NCBI GenBank assembly: GCA_003354055.1
Contig: PIVQ01000352.1
Coordinates: 1 to 7,362 of the forward strand
Direction of reading: 5' to 3'
Length of the DNA: 7,362 nt
DNA from: Desulfobacteraceae bacterium
GTDB lineage: Bacteria; Desulfobacterota; Desulfobacteria; Desulfobacterales; Desulfobacteraceae
In this document: piece by piece, positions 1-5,979 of the stretch
How positions within the stretch are numbered: position 1 is the stretch's first letter
How the letters are laid out: each line of letters begins with the position of its first letter
Translations under genes and position numbers: made by a program
The notes under the pieces: generated by a model
What the model saw: only the letters and a program-made list of their open reading frames with translations
Database searches by the model: none
What the model was told of the DNA's origin: nothing

Positions 1-2
1 GT

Positions 3-638
3 GAGCAGGTGGTGGTTTTTGAGGTGATCTGCCAGGGAGAAGAATTCACTGCAAAAGGACTGCTAAAAATCATTCCGCCCATCAAGCGCTTTGAGAATGA
101 CAGGATTCTGGTCCTTCATGCCTTTGTGGATCTGGGAGAGCTGTCACCAGGACCTTTGGACCGGTTTTTTATTGCCGTCCTGCCCCAGAGCAAGCCTGAA
201 GATGTGGGTAAAGAGGCTTATGAAAATGAACTCATGGAAAAGAGGATGACCCTGGATCAGATCAATGTGTTTTATAACATCTGCAACAGGGTGCCCGGCA
301 TCACATTTGAAACAGCCATTTCCCTCCTTCCCAAAACAAGGCTTCTTAAACCCCAGCATGCCCAGATTCTGAATACCTTCCTCAAAAAAGAGTCCTGCTT
401 CGGTGAAAAAACCATCACGGATAAAAATATCATGGGCCTTCTCAATCTCTGGCTTAGCCTGGAGGAAATAGGTGAGTGGAGCCGGTATAAAGACCTGGTT
501 AAAACCATAAACCGAAAGCCAGACAAGAAAAAGTCAGATTTCAAGTATATTGCCCAAGCTTACAAGAAAGCGCTGGAAACGGCAAAAGGGAGCAATCGAG
601 GAAAGCTTGTTGCCGGAATCAAGCGCTTTTTAAAATAA
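3..638 (+). CDS. Hypothetical protein, 5'-truncated by the window edge
   Basis: The reading frame is open to the left edge: codons at 3-8 read Glu-Gln before the first possible GTG at 9, so the true start probably lies outside the window. At least 211 codons are visible, ending in TAA at 636-638. I do not recognise the family. The first ~60 residues alternate hydrophobic and polar residues with Gly/Pro turns, suggesting a beta-rich domain. The rest is predicted helical (Leu/Lys/Glu-rich), and the C-terminus is strongly basic, ending in IKRFLK. The tetrapeptide IKRF occurs near both ends of the visible part. There is no signal peptide, membrane segment or catalytic motif in what is visible. 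The gene converges on the phosphatase gene at 772, and a repeat element starts two bases after its stop codon. Codon use looks ordinary for the window. The frame is confidently real; the function is unknown. Confidence 0.75.
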   Translation, partial: EQVVVFEVICQGEEFTAKGLLKIIPPIKRFENDRILVLHAFVDLGELSPGPLDRFFIAVLPQSKPEDVGKEAYENELMEKRMTLDQINVFYNICNRVPGITFETAISLLPKTRLLKPQHAQILNTFLKKESCFGEKTITDKNIMGLLNLWLSLEEIGEWSRYKDLVKTINRKPDKKKSDFKYIAQAYKKALETAKGSNRGKLVAGIKRFLK

Positions 639-640
639 TC

Positions 641-743
641 CTAGGAATCGTTACAAAAGAACTTGATCTAAATCATTTCCAAAACCCATTAAATTGGGTA
701 TTTTGAAAACAAAAGATCAAGTAATTTTGGAGCCGATCCTTAG
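641..743 (+). repeat. Palindromic interspersed repeat, copy 1 (103 bp, MITE/REP-like)
   Basis: The sequence starts CTAGGAATCG and ends CGATCCTTAG. Its two ends are imperfect inverted repeats of about 30 bp: 641-669 against the reverse complement of 714-743. They share the inner block ACTTGATCT exactly, a CAAAA block, and 8 of 10 terminal bases. The middle holds a smaller dyad around AAAACCC (681-687) and GGGTATTTT (696-704). A second copy lies inverted at 3935-4080. If the TA at each end is treated as duplicated target, the element reads TA-GGAATCG...CGATCCT-TA, the form expected for Tc1/IS630-type MITEs; this is inference. It lies between two convergent genes and could also act as a bidirectional transcription barrier. 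No coding capacity. Confidence 0.85.
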
Positions 744-771
744 CCATTCAATGTAAAAAGCATAAATTCAA

Positions 772-1767
772 TTATATTTGGTCTATTCCCAGATCCTTTG
801 GATATGTCATGACCCAGTTCTTGTCCCCTATGGCATCAAGCCCCACCTCTTTCTCTTGTTCAGCACGTTTTTGGTATGCTTTTTGAGTGATAGTCCAGTT
901 TTCCTCCTTATGGTTGATCCATAACTTTAACCCGCCCTTGCTGTAATCAGAGCAGGATAATAGGGAATGGTCGCTGGGTGAATCACCAGCGACCAGGATA
1001 GGATTCGTTATAGGGTGTATATATTCTTTGAGTGCCGCAACCTTACCCACATATGAGGTATCGGGGCTCAGGATATATGGGGTGACTTCCATTGCATAAT
1101 GATCTTCTTTTGAGAATGTTTCATCCCAGAAATGGCCCTCTGCAATTTTTTTACGGGCAGTGGTCAGCTCATGTGTCTTCCGATTTTTGAGGAGGCAGGA
1201 AAGGCCGATCACATTTTCAGGCTTTACATTAATCCCGTACTTTGGATCAGAAACGATCATTCTGACCAATTCTTCAAGGGCGGCCGTTATAATGTAAACA
1301 TCAATGCCGTTTGCATGCAAAGTATTGATCAATTCCCGCTGGGCTGGATAAATACGGGGGGATTGGGGCAGGTAATCAGTCAATAGGCCTTTTTTCCAGT
1401 ATTTGCAGGGTATCACTTTTCCATTGAGGCCAAAAAGCTCATCCACCTGTTCCTTGAGCTGGGTGAGTGTGAAGCCTGAAAAGACCTGGGCAAACCATGG
1501 ATATCCAATCTTGTGATCAACATTGTAGAGTTTATATCCATAGGAGGTCAGTGTATCATCCGGGTGAAAGGGTATTAAATGAAGTGACGGGTCAATTGTC
1601 TGTTTGGTTAACATACCTTTGTTTTCCAGAAAGGGTAGAAGGGTTTCTTCCAGATCCTGGTACCAGATGGTGTTGTCTGCATCAAAAACGGCATACTCGC
1701 CCTGGTGGGCATGTTGCTCAATAAGCTTTTCAATCCTTGCGGATTCTTTTATTGGCCAGTGTTTCAA
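772..1767 (-). CDS. HAD-superfamily phosphatase, phosphorylcholine phosphatase (PchP)-like
   Basis: Phosphomonoesterase of the HAD fold, 331 aa from the chosen start. All catalytic motifs are visible in order: motif I DADNT at residues 29-33 (nucleophile D29, acid/base D31), motif II Thr161 in IITAA, motif III Lys242, and motif IV GDSPSD at 261-266. From memory, the order and spacing, including DxDNT followed by an acidic DLEE and a 19-residue gap from Lys to the GD, match Pseudomonas phosphorylcholine phosphatase closely. That enzyme is periplasmic; here I see no signal peptide, so this one is probably cytoplasmic. Start choice: the frame can open at a TTG at 1818, but that TTG lacks a ribosome site. 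TTG at 1767 has GGAG seven bases upstream and overlaps the stop of the small upstream ORF as TTGA, so I prefer it. The gene is divergent from the kinase at 2201 and converges on the gene ending at 638. Fold and catalysis are fairly sure; the substrate is an inference. Confidence 0.85.
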   Translation of the reverse strand: MKHWPIKESARIEKLIEQHAHQGEYAVFDADNTIWYQDLEETLLPFLENKGMLTKQTIDPSLHLIPFHPDDTLTSYGYKLYNVDHKIGYPWFAQVFSGFTLTQLKEQVDELFGLNGKVIPCKYWKKGLLTDYLPQSPRIYPAQRELINTLHANGIDVYIITAALEELVRMIVSDPKYGINVKPENVIGLSCLLKNRKTHELTTARKKIAEGHFWDETFSKEDHYAMEVTPYILSPDTSYVGKVAALKEYIHPITNPILVAGDSPSDHSLLSCSDYSKGGLKLWINHKEENWTITQKAYQKRAEQEKEVGLDAIGDKNWVMTYPKDLGIDQI

Positions 1768-1973
1768 TGTTTTTCTCCATAAATAAGCGTACCAGTATCT
1801 ATAGCTGTCATTAAACAAACATTGTTAATCTTTACTTTCGGTGAAAAGAACCCGATTTTTCTTATGTTTTGAATAGTTTCGGGTAAAGATAGGCCTTTTG
1901 ATGGAAATATTGAATATAGATCTCTATGGATTGATCTTTTCTGCTTTGCTTTTAACTTTTCGTAAAGAGTCAT
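1764..1973 (-). CDS. Possible small protein (69 aa) coupled to the phosphatase gene
   Basis: ATG at 1973, TGA at 1764-1766. The start has only a weak ribosome-site candidate (GGA about ten bases upstream). The predicted product is basic at its N-terminus (Lys/Arg-rich in the first 15 residues), has no clear membrane segment, and contains one Cys. I recognise no family. The reason to list it is its junction with the next gene: its stop shares two bases with the likely TTG start of the phosphatase (TTGA), and the phosphatase ribosome site GGAG lies inside its last codons, a normal arrangement for translationally coupled genes. The alternatives are a chance ORF in the 5' leader, or a remnant of a longer phosphatase N-terminus lost by frameshift. 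Its composition is more AT-rich than the phosphatase body. Confidence 0.35.
   Translation of the reverse strand: MTLYEKLKAKQKRSIHRDLYSIFPSKGLSLPETIQNIRKIGFFSPKVKINNVCLMTAIDTGTLIYGEKH
1775..1778 (-). promoter_or_regulatory. Ribosome binding site GGAG deciding the phosphatase start
   Basis: On the minus strand, GGAG is followed by seven bases and then TTG at 1767-1765. No comparable purine-rich site precedes the TTG at 1818, where an in-frame TAA occurs two codons further upstream. This favours the shorter 331-residue protein. Confidence 0.55.
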
Positions 1974-2033
1974 TTTTTGCTAATCCAACAACCCCATCGT
2001 TGAAAATTGTTAAGCGCATTAAACCATTAGTTA

Positions 2034-2062
2034 TCGCTAAACTAATAACAGAAGTATGTCAA
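2034..2062 (-). promoter_or_regulatory. Candidate promoter for the small ORF/phosphatase pair
   Basis: The minus strand has a perfect TTGACA at 2062-2057. With a 17-base spacer the -10 position (2039-2034) reads TAGCGA, a poor match to TATAAT. It sits about 60 bases upstream of the 69-codon ORF, in an AT-rich intergenic region. The good -35 and weak -10 suggest either activator dependence or a chance match. Confidence 0.3.
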
Positions 2063-2110
2063 CATTAAATGAAGAATTGGTTCAGTTGGTTTTAATCTTT
2101 CTCAGCATAT

Positions 2111-2140
2111 TTGATTTGTTTTGTACCACTATGTTATGAT
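2111..2140 (+). promoter_or_regulatory. Sigma-70-type promoter for the phosphotransferase gene
   Basis: TTGATT at 2111-2116 and TATGAT at 2135-2140, separated by 18 bases. These match four of six bases of TTGACA and five of six of TATAAT. Transcription would begin near 2147, giving a leader of about 54 bases to the ATG at 2201. Because the TTG at 2111 would be the -35 element, it is unlikely to be the start codon, which supports the shorter protein. Confidence 0.5.
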
Positions 2141-2147
2141 TTCAGTT

Positions 2148-2163
2148 TTATCAAAATTGATAA
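2148..2163 (+). promoter_or_regulatory. Palindrome TTATCAA-AA-TTGATAA at the start of the kinase transcript
   Basis: Two perfect 7-base inverted arms separated by two bases lie directly downstream of the -10 box, overlapping or just after the expected transcription start. The position suits a repressor operator; alternatively the arms could form a short hairpin at the 5' end of the mRNA. The ten bases TTATCAAAAT recur in another dyad upstream of the response regulator at 3358-3367. Confidence 0.4.
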
Positions 2164-2200
2164 GAATATTATAGAAACTCCATATGGATTTATCAAATTT

Positions 2201-3292
2201 ATGATGTTATACGATAGCTTTTTCCACGAAATAAAACACATTATATCAACAAATTATAACATCGGTGATTTGATGGATTTTGAACAAATTCATCTGGGGA
2301 CTGTAAATAAAAGTTTTATCATAAGAACTACCGACAAAATCAAAAAAGAGTATTTTTTTAGAAAATACAATCCCGGTAATACTAAAAATGAAATAGAATT
2401 TGAGCATTCAGTCATAACGCATCTGAAGGAAAAACGATTTACGCTTGTGGCCGAGTTTATCCATACGAAAGATGGAAAAACGTTTGTGCACAGGAATAAG
2501 GGTCAAGACCATTTTTATGCCATTTTTGAGATTCTTCACGGCAAAGATAAGTACAGCTGGGATAACCCGGACTGCCGCAAAAATGATCTGAAAAACGCCG
2601 TAGGTGTCCTTGCAAAATTCCATAACCTCATTTTTGATCTGAAACCTGAGAAGAAGCGGTGTGAGCCAAAAATAAAGGATCTCCTGCCTCAGATTGCCCA
2701 ACATGTATCGAGTTGTGCAAAAAAAAAGGGGAAAACACCATTCGATATTTGTTTGAGTAAGAATTTAGATACCATACTTTCAACCATCGACCAAACGCTG
2801 AATGTTTTTGATTGTGGTGTACAGGGAGGCGAATATAAGGACTTGGTACAGATGGTGATTCATTGCGATTACCACCCCGGGAATTTAAAATTTCAAAATA
2901 ATACCATAACCGGATTGTTTGATTTTGACTGGTCAAAGGTGGATGTCCGTTGTTTTGATGTTGCCCTTGCTATCACTTATTTTTGTACGATTTGGGAAGG
3001 AAACGGTGACGGCAGCCTTCACATGGAAAAAGTCTCTATCTTCCTTCAAACTTATCAGAGAACCCTTACCACTGACCCCGGTCCTTTGAATGGCCCGGAA
3101 CTTAAATACCTGCCACACATGATTAAAGCTGCTAATATCTATATCATGAATTGGGTCATTTATACTTTTTATAATGGGGATGATGATACACCCCCCGACA
3201 TCTTACTAAAATATCTGCAGCATTATTACCGATCTTTGAATTGGCTTGAAAAAACCGGCAATTTCGATGAGTTGAAAAAACTTATGTCTTGA
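2201..3292 (+). CDS. APH/choline-kinase-fold small-molecule phosphotransferase
   Basis: ATP-dependent kinase of the aminoglycoside phosphotransferase / choline kinase / type II homoserine kinase fold, 363 aa, the normal length for the family. Visible landmarks, counted from ATG 2201: nucleotide-loop segment LGTVNKSFII at 32-41; a likely beta-3 basic residue in FFRKY (52-56); the Brenner catalytic motif HCDYHPGN at 221-228 with catalytic D223 and metal-binding N228; and the metal-binding DFD at 241-243. The frame extends upstream to a TTG at 2111, but that coincides with a -35 box and the extra 30 residues are unlike the family. No strong ribosome site precedes 2201, so the exact start (2201 or 2204) is uncertain. 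No signal peptide, so cytoplasmic. The gene is divergent from the PchP-like phosphatase and 89 bp upstream of the response regulator. The 5' half is notably AT-rich. Substrate not determinable: choline, ethanolamine, homoserine or a sugar alcohol are all possible. There is no reason to call it an antibiotic-resistance gene. Confidence 0.85.
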   Translation: MMLYDSFFHEIKHIISTNYNIGDLMDFEQIHLGTVNKSFIIRTTDKIKKEYFFRKYNPGNTKNEIEFEHSVITHLKEKRFTLVAEFIHTKDGKTFVHRNKGQDHFYAIFEILHGKDKYSWDNPDCRKNDLKNAVGVLAKFHNLIFDLKPEKKRCEPKIKDLLPQIAQHVSSCAKKKGKTPFDICLSKNLDTILSTIDQTLNVFDCGVQGGEYKDLVQMVIHCDYHPGNLKFQNNTITGLFDFDWSKVDVRCFDVALAITYFCTIWEGNGDGSLHMEKVSIFLQTYQRTLTTDPGPLNGPELKYLPHMIKAANIYIMNWVIYTFYNGDDDTPPDILLKYLQHYYRSLNWLEKTGNFDELKKLMS

Positions 3293-3330
3293 ACCGCCCG
3301 CTTTCAACCTTCTTGCGGACAATGGAAATC

Positions 3331-3359
3331 TTGACTTAACACCCTGATTTTTGTACCTT
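3331..3359 (+). promoter_or_regulatory. Weak candidate promoter for the response regulator gene
   Basis: TTGACT at 3331-3336 (five of six bases of TTGACA), a 17-base spacer, then TACCTT at 3354-3359, a poor -10. Transcription would start only about 16 bases before the ATG. The gene could instead be read through from the kinase gene 89 bases upstream. Confidence 0.3.
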
Positions 3360-3371
3360 ATCAAAATAAGG
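3356..3371 (+). promoter_or_regulatory. Dyad CCTTAT-CAAA-ATAAGG overlapping the regulator's ribosome site
   Basis: Six perfectly complementary bases flank a four-base loop. The 3' arm contains the first half of AAGGAGG (3368-3374), so in a transcript starting further upstream the hairpin would partly hide the ribosome site. As DNA it could be an operator. It shares TTATCAAAAT with the palindrome at 2148-2163. Confidence 0.35.
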
Positions 3372-3381
3372 AGGAATCGCC

Positions 3382-3933
3382 ATGACAGACTCTTTTTTCA
3401 AAGACATGCACATACTGGCAGTGGACGATGAATGGGATGTAATCGAAACCATACAGGAGACTCTTGATGTGGCACAGGTTGATGTAGCAAGTACCTATGA
3501 CACAGCCCTGGAGAAAATCCAAGACACCCAGTATGGCCTGGCCATTCTGGACATCATGGGTGTTAATGGACTTAAATTGCTTGAGGAATGCGTCAAACGC
3601 AATATTCCGGCTGTGATGCTGACGGCCAATGTCATGACTCCCGAATCCCTGATGACGTCCATTAAAAAAGGAGCTATCTCCTACCTGCCCAAAGAGAATT
3701 TAGCCGATCTTGCCCCCTTGCTCAAAGCGCTTTTGGAAGCCCGGAACCAAGGGAATCCCACCTGGAAAATCTTGTTCGACAGACTGGAAAACGATTTCAA
3801 CCTGAGATTCGGGGACAATTGGAAATCATCGGACCCTGCATTCTGGGAGGATTTTGAACGGCATTGGGACCTGTCCCGGGGAATTCAGGAACGGCTACTT
3901 CACAACCCGGACATCATTGACAAGGGAATATGA
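3382..3933 (+). CDS. Stand-alone response regulator (receiver domain plus short tail)
   Basis: Two-component receiver protein of 183 aa. The strong ribosome site AAGGAGG ends seven bases before the ATG. Receiver domain at about 8-120: acidic pocket D15/D16 in VDDE, phospho-acceptor D57 in LDIMG, switch Thr81 in MLTAN, and conserved Lys104 in LPKE. The loop after D57 is shorter than in CheY-type regulators: the Gly that usually follows the MP-containing loop comes at D+6 (G63). The ~75-residue tail (about 108-183) is helical and Trp-rich (W128, W147, W155, W162); it has no helix-turn-helix, GGDEF, EAL, HD-GYP or histidine kinase motif, so output is probably by protein-protein contact. No sensor kinase is in the window, making it an orphan here. 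It lies downstream of the kinase gene in the same direction and converges on dctM. A repeat element begins right after the stop codon. Confidence 0.9.
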   Translation: MTDSFFKDMHILAVDDEWDVIETIQETLDVAQVDVASTYDTALEKIQDTQYGLAILDIMGVNGLKLLEECVKRNIPAVMLTANVMTPESLMTSIKKGAISYLPKENLADLAPLLKALLEARNQGNPTWKILFDRLENDFNLRFGDNWKSSDPAFWEDFERHWDLSRGIQERLLHNPDIIDKGI

Positions 3934-3934
3934 T

Positions 3935-4080
3935 CTAAGGATCGGCTCCAAAGTTACTTGATCTTTTGTTTCCAAAATACCCAGTTGGGGTCTTTTGTTA
4001 AAATACCCATTTAAGGGGTTTTGGAAACAAGCTTCTGCCCTTCAGGGTATTTAGATCAAGTTATTTTGTAACGATTCCTA
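3935..4080 (-). repeat. Palindromic interspersed repeat, copy 2 (146 bp, inverted relative to copy 1)
   Basis: On the minus strand it begins TAGGAATCGTTACAAAA and ends CGATCCTTAG, matching copy 1 at 641-743 nearly base for base over both ~30-bp ends and in the central GGGTATTTT region. It is about 43 bp longer because of two inserts: a ~21-base segment holding the dyad CCCTGAAGGG, and a ~26-base segment that looks like a tandem duplication of the GGGTATTTT...AACAAAAGA unit. The left end begins one base after the response regulator stop. The right end contains the dctM stop codon. Several small GC-clamped hairpins could form, so it may limit transcription between these convergent genes, although no classic hairpin plus long U-run is evident. 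Confidence 0.85.
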
Positions 4081-5376
4081 AGGGGACCAGTATCCAAGCA
4101 GCTTAGGTAAAAAGAGTACAATTTCCGGACAATAGGTCAGGAAAAAAAGCACCCCGATCTGGATGGCCAGAAAGGGCATTACAGCTTTGGAAACATAGAT
4201 GATATCCCGCTCTGCCAGGGCTCCGGTGATAAACAGACTGACCCCCATAGGCGGGGTGCAATACCCGATGGCCAGGTTCACAGTCATGATCAGGCCAAAA
4301 TGCATGGGATCCACGTTAAAGGGCCCGAGCAGGGGTAAAAAGACCGGCCCCAGAATCAGGGTGGCGGAGATAATATCCATAAACATACCGATAATCAGCA
4401 GCAGAATATTCATGGCAAGCAGAAAAACAATAGGAGACTGAATATTGGCAATGACCACTTCAGCCACCCGGTTGGGAATGTTTTCAAAGGTAAGATACCT
4501 ACCGAAACAGGTAGCGGACGCCACAATTAGTAAAAGTGTGGCAGAGGTCACAGCCGAAGAGATGGTAATCTCTTTGATGTCCATAAAATTCATGGACTTG
4601 TAAATATAATATTCCACGAAAAAGGCATAAACACTGGCCACCACAGCCGCTTCATTGGCTGTGAACATGCCTGAAAAGATCCCCCCGAATATAATGACAA
4701 TAAGCATCAGGGCCCAGAACCCCTCCTTGAATATTACCAATAAGTGGCTGAAACTGGGCCGGGGAAGCCGTTTAATCTCGGTTCTGTTTTTGTATTTGAG
4801 AAAGGTATAGATGCAGACGCAGACGATGATCAGAAGCCCTGGGACAAATCCAGTGATAAACAGCCCTTCCAGGGATTCGTTGCTGATCATTGAGTAAAAA
4901 ATCATGCTGATACTGGGCGGAATGATCACCCCCAAATTGGGGGAGGTGGTCATAAGCCCCAGGGTATAATCTTCATCATATCCGTTTTTTATCAGGGCCG
5001 GAATCATAAAGCCGCCTAGGGCCACCACTGTGGCCACGGTGGAGCCGGAAATGGCGCCGAAAAGACCGCAGCCGATCACCCCTGCCATGCCCAGTCCTCC
5101 GGGCAACCAACTGACCAGGGAATTAGCCAGATTCATCAGTTTTTCGACGGTTTTTCCCTTGCCCATGATATTACCGCAAAGGATAAAAAACAGCACCACT
5201 ACCAAGGAAAACTTATCCAGGCTCCGGAACAGGGTCTGAACGAGAAGAGCCAGGGGCATGTCCAGAAAAAATACAAAACCTATGGTAGCTGTAAAAAACA
5301 GACATAGGAACACGGGCACATAGGTGGTCATGAACCCTAAAAGCACACAAAGAATAATCAGATCACTCATCACCAT
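4078..5376 (-). CDS. dctM: TRAP transporter large permease subunit (DctM family)
   Basis: The ion-coupled transport channel of a tripartite ATP-independent periplasmic transporter, 432 aa, full length for the family, in the inner membrane. Very hydrophobic throughout, consistent with about a dozen membrane segments. Family signatures are visible: GAISGSTVAT at 107-116, followed by an Ala/Gly-rich stretch with IP and a GY (132-133), then LGVIIPPS at 148-155 and an LF-x-TG-x-VPG segment typical of the family. The start is ATG at 5376, with AGGGA six bases upstream. An alternative ATG lies two codons downstream. It follows dctQ by 9 bp, and its ribosome site overlaps the dctQ stop, indicating tight coupling. 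The stop TAG falls inside the repeat element at 3935-4080, so the very end of the gene may have been reshaped by that element. Substrate not predictable from this subunit. Confidence 0.95.
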   Translation of the reverse strand: MVMSDLIILCVLLGFMTTYVPVFLCLFFTATIGFVFFLDMPLALLVQTLFRSLDKFSLVVVLFFILCGNIMGKGKTVEKLMNLANSLVSWLPGGLGMAGVIGCGLFGAISGSTVATVVALGGFMIPALIKNGYDEDYTLGLMTTSPNLGVIIPPSISMIFYSMISNESLEGLFITGFVPGLLIIVCVCIYTFLKYKNRTEIKRLPRPSFSHLLVIFKEGFWALMLIVIIFGGIFSGMFTANEAAVVASVYAFFVEYYIYKSMNFMDIKEITISSAVTSATLLLIVASATCFGRYLTFENIPNRVAEVVIANIQSPIVFLLAMNILLLIIGMFMDIISATLILGPVFLPLLGPFNVDPMHFGLIMTVNLAIGYCTPPMGVSLFITGALAERDIIYVSKAVMPFLAIQIGVLFFLTYCPEIVLFLPKLLGYWSP

Positions 5377-5385
5377 AATACGTCC

Positions 5386-5922
5386 CTACCCTTCGGCTTC
5401 AATATCAGATTCATGATTCGTACCACTCTCACCAGATCCAAAATCGGATTTAAAATCCTGAATCATAACCTGAACCGTGCGGAGAAAAACCATCCCTCCG
5501 GTCACCGGCATAATTGCATAGACAATGACTAGGGGGATTTGCATGATAATGGTTTTTTGATTGGTCAGGTATTGCAGATGGGTCATCTTATATCCGTAAT
5601 AGACCATGATCCCCCCGAACAAGAGCATGAGGAGATTGGTGTAAAACGTCAGGCCCGACTTCAGCCTGGGAAAAATCTGAACAACGGCATCAATGCGGAT
5701 CATGGCCCGTTGCCTTACCGCAACGCTGGCCCCCACAAAGGTCGAGTAGATGATCACAATTCTGACCAGTTCCTCACTCCAGGCCAGGGTGTAATTAAAC
5801 CCGTACCGGAGCACCACATTGGCAAAGAGTGAAATCAGGGCCGCAATCACAATGGTAAACAGAGTCCACTCTTCAATATGGGTGACCAGCTTATCCAGTT
5901 TTTTTAACAATTTCCCAAGCAT
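5386..5922 (-). CDS. dctQ: TRAP transporter small permease subunit (DctQ family)
   Basis: The four-helix membrane subunit that pairs with DctM, 178 aa, normal size. The N-terminal ~18 residues are amphipathic and basic. The first membrane segment at about 20-38 leads into the family signature NVVLRYGFNYTLAWSEEL at 35-52 (conserved Arg39, W48-S49-E50-E51), then a second helix and the RIDA segment. Two more hydrophobic segments lie at about 88-108 and 125-147. The C-terminal ~30 residues are acidic, Ser/Gly-rich and probably disordered. Start is ATG at 5922 with AGGA eight bases upstream. It lies 100 bp after dctP, across a strong hairpin, and 9 bp before dctM. Confidence 0.94.
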   Translation of the reverse strand: MLGKLLKKLDKLVTHIEEWTLFTIVIAALISLFANVVLRYGFNYTLAWSEELVRIVIIYSTFVGASVAVRQRAMIRIDAVVQIFPRLKSGLTFYTNLLMLLFGGIMVYYGYKMTHLQYLTNQKTIIMQIPLVIVYAIMPVTGGMVFLRTVQVMIQDFKSDFGSGESGTNHESDIEAEG

Positions 5923-5938
5923 CTATCATGTCCTAACA

Positions 5939-5960
5939 GATCAATTGAGCAACTTTGATC
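5939..5960 (-). promoter_or_regulatory. Small dyad just upstream of the dctQ ribosome site
   Basis: GATCAA and TTGATC are perfect inverted arms around a ten-base loop, ending four bases from the AGGA of dctQ. A six-pair stem is weak alone. It may influence access to the ribosome site, or be chance in an AT-rich spacer. Confidence 0.25.
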
Positions 5961-5963
5961 TAA

Positions 5964-5979
5964 AGCGGTTCAGCGGTTC
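5964..5979 (+). repeat. Tandem 8-bp direct repeat AGCGGTTC x2
   Basis: Two exact, adjacent copies at 5964-5971 and 5972-5979. The second is an arm of the dctP-dctQ hairpin; the first gives an alternative, equally complementary partner for the arm at 5998-6005. Confidence 0.6.

Noticed and set aside
641..743. Simple rho-independent terminators between the convergent genes
   Set aside because: The ~30-bp terminal inverted repeats and a second inverted copy 3.3 kb away show that these are repeat elements. No classic GC stem plus U-run dominates, although a termination effect remains possible.
2111..2200. A 30-codon N-terminal extension of the phosphotransferase from TTG at 2111
   Set aside because: That TTG sits in a good -35 box with a matching -10 at 2135-2140, has no ribosome site, and the extension crosses the palindrome at 2148-2163.
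2628..2936. Minus-strand frames inside the phosphotransferase gene
   Set aside because: They oppose a gene with intact catalytic motifs and have no ribosome sites or recognisable domains.
2201..3292. Aminoglycoside-resistance gene
   Set aside because: The fold is shared by many small-molecule kinases. Nothing in the sequence or context (no resistance cassette, integron or known subtype) points to antibiotics.
641..4080. CRISPR-like or attachment-site array
   Set aside because: There are only two copies, in opposite orientation, with genes between them and no regular spacers; no integrase or cas gene is present.
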